A DNA stretch of 10,763 nt from an uncultured Novosphingobium sp. (lineage in GTDB: Bacteria > Pseudomonadota > Alphaproteobacteria > Sphingomonadales > Sphingomonadaceae), in assembly GCA_937860195.1 (NCBI GenBank), contig CALMBN010000230.1, forward strand, positions 1-10,763, in the 5' to 3' direction. Shown one piece after another: positions 6,483-10,763 of this stretch (positions are counted from its first letter, which is position 1; each line of letters opens with the position of its first letter). The position numbers and the translations under genes were made by a program. The notes beneath the pieces are model-generated. The model had not been told where the DNA came from and did not search any database. It worked only from the letters and a program-made list of their open reading frames with translations.

Positions 6483-7880
6483 TCAGCGCCGCCCTATTCA
6501 GATGAAGAACCCGCCGGGCTGGTAGCGAAGGAAGCTGCGGGCGACAACGCTGCTGCCCTTTCGGTCAGCGAGATTTCCGCATTGCTGAAACGCGTGGTCG
6601 AGGATCGCTTCGGCTTTGTGCGGGTGCGCGGAGAGATCAGCGGCTTCAAACGCGCCGCCTCGGGCCACGTCTATCTGGCGCTCAAGGACGAAAATGCGCG
6701 GCTCGAAGGGGTGATGTGGCGCGGCACGACCCAGCGGCTGAACTTTCAGCCCGAAGACGGGCTTGAAGTGATCGCGACCGGCAAGCTCACCACCTATCCG
6801 GGCCGCTCGAATTATCAGCTGGTGATCGAGCGGATGGAAGTTGCAGGCGAGGGCGCGCTGCTCGCGCTGCTCGCGCGCAACAAGGCGCGGTTCGAGGCCG
6901 AGGGGCTGTTCGCGCCGGAACGCAAGCGGGCCTTGCCGTTTGTGCCGCGCGTGATCGGCGTGGTGACATCGCCGACCGGAGCGGTGATCCGCGACATCCT
7001 CCATCGGCTCAACGACCGGTTCCCGGTTCACGTGCTGGTCTGGCCGGTGCTGGTGCAGGGCCAGGGCGCGGCAGGCCAGGTTGCGGCGGCGGTGCGCGGA
7101 TTTTCGGCAATGGAGCCGAACGGAACGCTGCCGCGCCCCGATCTGGTCATCGTCGCGCGCGGCGGCGGGTCGGTTGAGGATCTGTGGGCCTTCAACGAGG
7201 AAGCCGTCGTCCGCGCTGTGGCCGAATGTTCCATCCCGGTGATTTCCGCAGTCGGGCACGAGACCGATACGACGCTGTGCGATTTCGCTGCTGATCGCCG
7301 TGCCCCGACCCCGAGTGCTGCGGCCGAGATGGCGGTTCCGGTCCGGTCCGAGCTTGGTAACCAGATTGCTGAGCTGGGTTTGCGCAAACGCCGCGCGGTG
7401 CTGCGACCCTTGCAATTGGGGCGAGAACGGCTGGCGGCGCGGGCCGAACGCTTGCCTGCACCGCAAGCCTTGCTCAGTCCCAAGGCGCAGCAGCTCGACG
7501 AGCTGTCCGACCGCTTCCGGCGCGCGCTTGGTGACCGGACCACGCTGGCACGCGGGGAGTTGCAGCGAGTGGCAGGCAAGCTTTCGCTGCCGCTGATTTC
7601 CGCGCGAATCCAGACCGCGCGGGGCAAGCTCGAAGGGCTCGTCCGGCTGTTCGTTTCGCTTGATCCCGACACGGTGTTGGCACGGGGCTATGTCCGGGTG
7701 TCCGGTCCGGCCGGACTGACGCTGACAACCAGGGCAACCGCTGTTCGGGAAACCGCGCTGACACTCCATTTCCACGACGGCGAATTGGCAGTTGCGCCCG
7801 GTGCAGCGCCACCCCGCCCAGCACCCCGGACCAAAAGCGCACCCGGTCAGGACGATGGTCCGCAGGGCAAATTGCTCTGA
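6480..7880 (+). CDS. xseA: Exodeoxyribonuclease VII large subunit
   Basis: A 466-residue protein, the catalytic subunit of exonuclease VII, which degrades single-stranded DNA in both directions together with the small subunit XseB (not in this window). The start at 6480 has AGGA five bases upstream, and the N-terminus (acidic, then [13 protein letters not shown]) is as I recall for sphingomonad homologues. An N-terminal OB-fold (about 28-122) includes [20 protein letters not shown], which binds ssDNA. The catalytic domain has [12 protein letters not shown] (162-173), [17 protein letters not shown] (225-241) and the conserved block [18 protein letters not shown] (259-276). A long coiled-coil region follows (about 285-410), then the C-terminal LARGYVRV motif. 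Length is typical and no key block is missing. The following DUF2093 gene starts 27 nt after the stop. Confidence 0.97.
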   Translation: MSAPPYSDEEPAGLVAKEAAGDNAAALSVSEISALLKRVVEDRFGFVRVRGEISGFKRAASGHVYLALKDENARLEGVMWRGTTQRLNFQPEDGLEVIATGKLTTYPGRSNYQLVIERMEVAGEGALLALLARNKARFEAEGLFAPERKRALPFVPRVIGVVTSPTGAVIRDILHRLNDRFPVHVLVWPVLVQGQGAAGQVAAAVRGFSAMEPNGTLPRPDLVIVARGGGSVEDLWAFNEEAVVRAVAECSIPVISAVGHETDTTLCDFAADRRAPTPSAAAEMAVPVRSELGNQIAELGLRKRRAVLRPLQLGRERLAARAERLPAPQALLSPKAQQLDELSDRFRRALGDRTTLARGELQRVAGKLSLPLISARIQTARGKLEGLVRLFVSLDPDTVLARGYVRVSGPAGLTLTTRATAVRETALTLHFHDGELAVAPGAAPPRPAPRTKSAPGQDDGPQGKLL

Positions 7881-7887
7881 CGGCCCG

Positions 7888-7900
7888 GCTTTGCTAAAGC
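7888..7900 (+). promoter_or_regulatory. GCTTT-GCT-AAAGC inverted repeat before the DUF2093 gene
   Basis: A perfect 5-bp inverted repeat with a 3-nt spacer sits in the 27-bp gap between xseA and the DUF2093 gene, 7 nt before the ATG. It could act as a weak hairpin between the cistrons, or the GCTAAA part could be a -10-like element giving a leaderless or very short-leader transcript. There is no SD before the DUF2093 ATG. Neither reading is established. Confidence 0.25.
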
Positions 7901-7907
7901 GGCCCCC

Positions 7908-8111
7908 ATGTTGATGAATTCCAATGATCGCGCCGCCATGCTGTTTTACCAACCCAACGGGTTCCGCGTGCTCAGCCCGGGTCACTATGTGATCTGCGCG
8001 GTCAGCGGCGAGCAGGTTGTGCTCGAGGCCCTGCGCTATTGGAGCGTGGAGCGGCAAGAAGCCTATGCCAGTGCTGCTCTTGCGACCCGCCGCCTGCTCG
8101 ACCAGGCATGA
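7908..8111 (+). CDS. DUF2093 domain protein
   Basis: A 67-residue protein recognised as DUF2093, a small family of unknown function found in alphaproteobacteria. The core is FYQPNGFRVLSPGHYVICAV (13-32), then V-x-L-E-x-L-R-Y-W-S-V-x-R-Q-E-A-Y-A-S (about 37-55), ending with an Ala/Arg helix. There is no signal peptide and no membrane segment. Cys30 in VICAVSGE is its only cysteine. ATG at 7908 and ATG at 7914 are both possible starts and neither has an SD. The gene is 27 nt after xseA, and its TGA overlaps the ATG of the M23 peptidase gene (ATGA, 8108-8111), so it looks translationally coupled in an xseA-DUF2093-M23 operon. The role is unknown. Confidence 0.9.
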   Translation: MLMNSNDRAAMLFYQPNGFRVLSPGHYVICAVSGEQVVLEALRYWSVERQEAYASAALATRRLLDQA

Positions 8112-8977
8112 AGCGCCGCCTGTTCCTCGCCGCGGGCGGGGCGCTCGCCGGGGCCGGAATACTGCGCGCCAGCGGCTGGGCGGCAGAACGGCTGGGCGGC
8201 GACCCGCTGGCCGACTTTGCGCTGACCGGTCAGCTGACCCAAGGCGGCTGGGCGCGCGGCAAGGCCCCGCTTGGGGCGAGCCGGCTGGCCTTCAATGGCC
8301 GCGCGGTGCGGCTCGCGCCCGACCTGACGTTCCTTATCGCTTTCGATCGCGATTCTGGCCCGCGCGGTGAGTTGCTGGCGGAGTTTGCCGGGGGAGGCTC
8401 AAGCCGCGGACAATTCGCGATCTCGCCCCGCCGCTGGCAGATCGAGCATATCCCGCTCGGACCGCGCCCCGGGACGCCGCCGAATGCGGAATACGCCCGG
8501 CGCCGTGAAGGCGAGCTGGCCCGGATCAACGCTGCCCGAGCGCAGGACCATGCCGCAGAAGGCTGGCGGCAGAAGTTCATCTACCCGGTCTATGGGCGGA
8601 TTTCGGGCCGGTTCGGCGCGCAGCGGATCTACAACGGCACCCCGGGCAGCTATCATTCGGGGATGGACATCGCGACCGGCACCAGCGGCACGCCATTCGT
8701 TGCCCCGGCCGATGGCATCGTGGCTCTCGCAGGGGAAAACGCGTTCAGTCTTGAAGGCCGATTGCTGATGATCGACCACGGCATGGGCCTGGGCAGTGCC
8801 TTTCTGCACTGCTCTAGCCATGCCGTGAAGGAAGGCGACATCGTCCGCAAGGGCCAGTTTATCGGCCGGATCGGGGCGACCGGCCGGGCAACCGGGCCGC
8901 ACCTTCACTGGTCGCTCAAATGGCGCGAATCCCGGCTCGATCCCTTGCTGTTCGTCGGGGCGATGCCCGGCGCTTGA
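8108..8977 (+). CDS. M23 (LytM/lysostaphin-type) zinc metallopeptidase, exported
   Basis: A 289-residue predicted peptidoglycan endopeptidase. The start at ATG 8108 is preferred because it overlaps the upstream stop and begins with a signal peptide; an in-frame ATG at 8039 lies inside the DUF2093 gene. The signal reads KRRLFLAAGG at 2-11. This matches the RRxFL core of Tat signals, although a Sec or anchor role is also possible. The middle region (about 30-155) is a family-specific N-terminal domain. The M23 domain (about 160-285) has all expected residues: H183-x-x-x-D187, H234 in LHCSS, and H265-x-H267 in GPHLHW. H183, D187 and H267 bind zinc; H234 and H265 are catalytic by family knowledge. 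All ligands are present, so it is probably an active hydrolase rather than a degenerate EnvC/NlpD-type activator. Confidence 0.94.
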   Translation: MKRRLFLAAGGALAGAGILRASGWAAERLGGDPLADFALTGQLTQGGWARGKAPLGASRLAFNGRAVRLAPDLTFLIAFDRDSGPRGELLAEFAGGGSSRGQFAISPRRWQIEHIPLGPRPGTPPNAEYARRREGELARINAARAQDHAAEGWRQKFIYPVYGRISGRFGAQRIYNGTPGSYHSGMDIATGTSGTPFVAPADGIVALAGENAFSLEGRLLMIDHGMGLGSAFLHCSSHAVKEGDIVRKGQFIGRIGATGRATGPHLHWSLKWRESRLDPLLFVGAMPGA

Positions 8978-8980
8978 GCG

Positions 8981-9511
8981 CTATTGAATCCGCCGCATTT
9001 TGATCGCGGCCTGGCCGTCGATACTGGCGAAATAGCTGCCAAGCGAGCCCTTGGTCAGGACCACTTTCTGTCCTGCCTTGGGGGAGAGCGCCAGCGCCTT
9101 GGAATCGGTCTGCTCCCAGGTGCCGCTCTCGGCCAGGCTGACGATCCAGGCCCCGTCGCGGCCGCGACGTGCTGAAACGACCGTGGTTTCCAGCCGTTTG
9201 GCTTCCTGCGGGTCGCCTTCGTCTCCCAAGATCGTCGAGGCAGGCAGCGAGAACCCGAACAGCTTGCGGCGGGTCTGCTGGACCTCGGCCTTGTCGGCCA
9301 CCACGATCTCGTGTCGCTCGCTGGCCTCCGCCAACGCGGCCGCTTGTCGGTCAAAGCAAGCCAGTCGTTCCTGCGGATCGGTCAATTTGCGGCAATCGAG
9401 CAGGTCGCGGAACGACTTTGCCCCCTGCGGCGCGTTCGAACCCGTCGCCTGGCCTGATCCGGACAGGACCAGCGCCAGGGCCGCCAAGGGCCAAATTCGA
9501 ATTCGCACCAT
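8981..9511 (-). CDS. Small exported hypothetical protein
   Basis: A 176-residue protein. ATG at 9511 is chosen over an upstream in-frame ATG at 9616 because it has AGGAG six bases upstream and begins with a signal peptide (MVRIRIW, hydrophobic to about residue 18, probable cleavage near 22-25). The mature part starts with C40-RKLTDPQERLA-C52-F-D, the Cys...RLxC(F/Y)D pattern seen in many periplasmic proteins; the two cysteines probably form a disulfide. The C-terminal half (about 95-176) has short beta-strand-like segments (TVVSARRGRDGAWIVSL, GQKVVLTKGSLGSYFASI), perhaps a small beta domain. No family was recognised. The gene converges on the M23 peptidase with 3 nt between stop codons, and no terminator is visible between them. 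Confidence 0.83.
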   Translation of the reverse strand: MVRIRIWPLAALALVLSGSGQATGSNAPQGAKSFRDLLDCRKLTDPQERLACFDRQAAALAEASERHEIVVADKAEVQQTRRKLFGFSLPASTILGDEGDPQEAKRLETTVVSARRGRDGAWIVSLAESGTWEQTDSKALALSPKAGQKVVLTKGSLGSYFASIDGQAAIKMRRIQ

Positions 9512-9784
9512 CTGCAGCTCCTGTTCCGGCCGCTTGCCGGTTACTGGAATTGCAACGCTCTGGTCTCCAAAGCAAGCCGCATGATCCACCGCGCAAAAGA
9601 GTTGCACAAAGGGCACAGTCGGCCTGCAAATCCCCCGTATCCGGGCACTTTCGCTTTACAGCGCGAGACCGGCGGGACAACAGCACCGCATTCTGGGCAA
9701 GAAGTGCAACCTCAGATTGTTGCGCAAGTTTGTTCAAGAAGACTAGTCTGGGGCTTCGGCTCCCGCGATAAGGGACTGATAATC
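9512..9784. promoter_or_regulatory. Divergent upstream region of the exported protein and the receptor remnant
   Basis: This 273-bp non-coding stretch lies between two divergently read genes. It contains an inverted repeat GCAAC-(8 nt)-GTTGC at 9706-9723, a 10-bp perfect palindrome AGACTAGTCT at 9740-9749, and a small hairpin GGGGC-TTCG-GCTCC at 9750-9763 with a UUCG loop, close to the receptor start. The receptor SD is AAGGGA (9770-9775), nine bases before GTG 9785. An in-frame ATG at 9581 opens this region as protein, but the resulting peptide is not protein-like. No -35/-10 pair or Fur box was identified. Confidence 0.4.
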
Positions 9785-10381
9785 GTGAAAAAAACCACAC
9801 AACTCTGGGCCAGCGCGGCACCACTCGCATTTGGCTTTGCACTGATTGCTTCGCCTGCTCTGGCGCAAGACGCCGCTCCGGCCGATGAAACCGCCGAAGA
9901 AGCCCCTGCCGACAGCACGATCGTCGTTACCGGCAGCCGCATTCAAAGCCCCAACGTTACCGCCATTTCGCCGGTGACCTCGGTCAATGCCGCTGACATC
10001 AAGCTGTCGGGCACCCAGAAGACCGAAGATCTGCTCAAAGGCGAAAACCGCGCCGATCAAGTGAAGGCGCTGCGGTCGAACCGTGAGAGCCAGAAGCTGT
10101 CGGAGGAGGCGGCGAAAGGCTATCGCCGGTTCCTGTTGCAGCAGCGCGAGCAGCTGGCGGCCGCCCGCAAGCGCACCGCGCACGATCTGCGCATCGCCGA
10201 CAACACCTTCGAGACGGTGGAGGCGAGTTTCCAGCTGCGCAATCTGATGCGGGATTCGACGGCGTCTTTCGAGGCGATCCAGAAGCTGGAGTCGCCGACC
10301 TTCGAGCAGATCTTCAAGAACGAGGAACTGCGCCGCGAGTTCGAGAATCTGACCCGCAAGCTCGACGCGCCGACGAGTTGA
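9785..10381 (+). pseudogene. TonB-dependent receptor N-terminus fused in frame to an unrelated tail
   Basis: The frame starts at GTG 9785 with AAGGGA upstream. Codons 1-84 are the beginning of a TonB-dependent outer-membrane receptor: a signal peptide (KKTTQLW, hydrophobic core, cleavage after ALA27), an acidic Ala/Glu/Pro linker, STIVVTGSRI, then the first plug strands ISPVTSVNAADIKLSG and T-E-D-L-L. Real receptors of this group are roughly 800-1000 residues, with a plug and a 22-strand barrel. Here the plug stops at about 10036, where sequence such as N-x-L-P-Q would be expected, and is replaced by 114 residues of charged, helical, non-receptor protein. The frame stays open to TGA at 10379-10381, giving a 198-residue chimera with no plug or barrel. 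It cannot work as a receptor. It may be a true deletion/insertion junction or an assembly join, since receptor genes are multicopy. Confidence 0.8.
10037..10381 (+). other. Foreign charged coiled-coil-like segment, possibly a C-terminal gene fragment
   Basis: From about 10037 the frame encodes a 114-residue peptide rich in Arg, Glu, Gln, Lys and Leu, with heptad-like helices (YRRFLLQQREQLAAARKRTA; FENLTRKLDAPTS at the end). Codon use is GC-rich and regular and the sequence looks like genuine protein, probably the C-terminal part of an unrelated gene. A GTG at 10061 could be an independent start (107 codons), but there is no clear SD. I do not recognise the family. Soluble, coiled-coil-rich proteins of this kind are common in plasmid and phage genes, which is only a suggestion. 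Confidence 0.5.
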
Positions 10382-10594
10382 GGCGAGCGCTGCCGCAGTT
10401 CACCTCGTCGCCGCTTTGCGCGCCGGATCTACGTGCTCGAGCGCTTCCAGTCGTGATGGAAACACATCGTCTTGGCCGGCAGCACTCTGAACTTTTTCTG
10501 TAGAGGCTGATTCACGCTTTCGGTGGAAGCGAAAGTACTTCCACCTCAACCGATCAGACGCTAGTGATCTGACCCATTCATGAGCTTCCGCAAT
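10382..10594. other. Non-coding stretch without a recognisable gene
   Basis: After the chimera's stop the same frame continues for a further 15 codons of Arg-rich peptide to another TGA. The other frames are interrupted or cross the repeats. A minus-strand frame at 10400-10648 runs through the hairpin repeats and is judged spurious. The region holds one nested inverted repeat (10507-10557) and otherwise nothing I can name. It may be the eroded remains of an inserted element. Confidence 0.5.
10507..10557. repeat. Nested inverted repeat (hairpin element)
   Basis: GGTGGAAG (10522-10529) pairs with CTTCCACC (10538-10545) around an 8-nt loop. Outside it, CTGAT (10507-10511) pairs with ATCAG (10553-10557). 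The two-tier stem could form in RNA or single-stranded DNA. There is no T-run after it. Comparable palindromes between alphaproteobacterial genes are often repeated in the genome, but only one copy lies in this window. Confidence 0.55.
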
Positions 10595-10749
10595 GTCATC
10601 CTCGGGCTTGCCTGCCCTCGGCGAAGGCCGAGGGTCCCGAGGATCCATCGGGCCGCAGGCTCTAGACTCAATAAGTGGTTGGAATATCGCAGGAAACTGG
10701 CCTTCACGCGTTCAGAGGCATGGATGGTCGGGACAAGCCCGACCATGAC
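10595..10749. repeat. REP/MITE-like element with 16-bp imperfect terminal inverted repeats
   Basis: The left end GTCATCCTCGGGCTTG (10595-10610) and the right end CAAGCCCGACCATGAC (10734-10749) are inverted copies matching at 14 of 16 bases, enclosing about 155 bp with no gene. The left end forms a long hairpin: ATCCTCGGG (10598-10606) with CCCGAGGAT (10636-10644), and inside it CCCTCGGC-GAAG-GCCGAGGG (10615-10634). The right end forms ATGGTCGGG-ACAAG-CCCGACCAT (10724-10746). The middle (about 10645-10720) is unstructured. Hairpins built on ATCCTCGGG/CCCGAGGAT are, from memory, frequent between genes of sphingomonads, usually as paired units. There is no transposase in the window, so any mobility would be in trans. 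Confidence 0.65.
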
Positions 10750-10763
10750 GACCCGGGTACCAA

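Noticed and set aside
6498..8057. A 519-codon minus-strand open frame opposite xseA and the DUF2093 gene
   Set aside because: Its length is notable, but the peptide (His/Arg/Gln-rich) lacks motifs and overlaps two genes with complete conserved domains. Codon bias of the real strand keeps the antisense frame free of stops.
9581..9784. In-frame upstream ATG extending the receptor remnant by 68 codons
   Set aside because: The added peptide lies before a clear signal peptide, while GTG 9785 has its own SD (AAGGGA). The upstream part is non-coding leader.
10382..10429. Fifteen further codons in the same frame after the chimera's TGA, as a sign of stop-codon read-through
   Set aside because: The stretch is short and Arg-rich and nothing suggests recoding. 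More likely the fragment simply ends at 10381.
10400..10648. A minus-strand 82-codon frame in the tail, with a stretch resembling a transposase fragment (RLRWKYFRFHRKRESASTEK)
   Set aside because: It begins inside the REP-like hairpin and reads through the 10507-10557 inverted repeat, so its apparent protein character comes from repeat sequence. No transposase catalytic residues are visible.
10749..10761. Polylinker-like CCCGGGTACC at the right end, suggesting cloning vector
   Set aside because: The match is only about 10 bases, and the flanks on both sides differ from the pUC polylinker. It is compatible with chance in GC-rich DNA.

Overview
The window reads as chromosomal DNA of an alphaproteobacterium, most likely order Sphingomonadales (Erythrobacteraceae-like). 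The support is high GC coding, a MipZ-type division-site ATPase, a DUF2093 gene, a purD/xseA/DUF2093/M23 neighbourhood, a TonB-dependent receptor N-terminus of the sphingomonad type, and a REP-like hairpin repeat of a style common in these genomes. The taxonomy is inferred from memory of families, not from a search.

Layout. Positions 1-63 carry a fragment of a dispersed-looking repeat. On the minus strand, 64-2207 hold a duplicated-domain cytosolic protein with weak TerB resemblance (64-1026) and a two-gene operon: an EI24/CysZ-like membrane protein (1536-2207) overlapping a small lipoprotein (1123-1539) by ATGA. On the plus strand come a PfkB-family (adenosine-kinase-like) sugar/nucleoside kinase (2318-3313) and mipZ (3449-4381). 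Between them is a 135-bp region with four GANTC (CcrM) sites and a near-consensus DnaA box. Converging on mipZ, with a 22-nt overlap of the 3' ends, is an AraC-type regulator (4360-5166, GTG start). It lies 34 nt downstream of purD (5201-6481), on the same strand. purD and the divergent xseA (6480-7880) have overlapping start codons inside one CATG. xseA is followed by a DUF2093 gene (7908-8111) and, through an ATGA overlap, an M23 endopeptidase (8108-8977). A small exported protein (8981-9511, minus) converges on that gene with a 3-nt gap.

From 9785 the window becomes accessory in character. A TonB-dependent receptor begins normally (SD, signal peptide, start of the plug) but after about 84 codons runs in frame into an unrelated charged helical tail ending at 10381. 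The remaining 380 bp hold no convincing gene. They contain a nested inverted repeat (10507-10557) and a roughly 155-bp REP/MITE-like element with imperfect 16-bp terminal inverted repeats (10595-10749). Repeats at both ends and the odd window length suggest that this may be a whole short-read contig ended by repeats.

Most of the window is housekeeping: purine synthesis, DNA repair, division-site placement and cell-wall hydrolysis. I did not find a convincing new multi-gene system. The points most worth checking are the methylation/DnaA-site cluster before mipZ, the overlapping divergent purD/xseA starts, the chimeric receptor with its repeat-rich flank, and the internally duplicated 320-aa protein.
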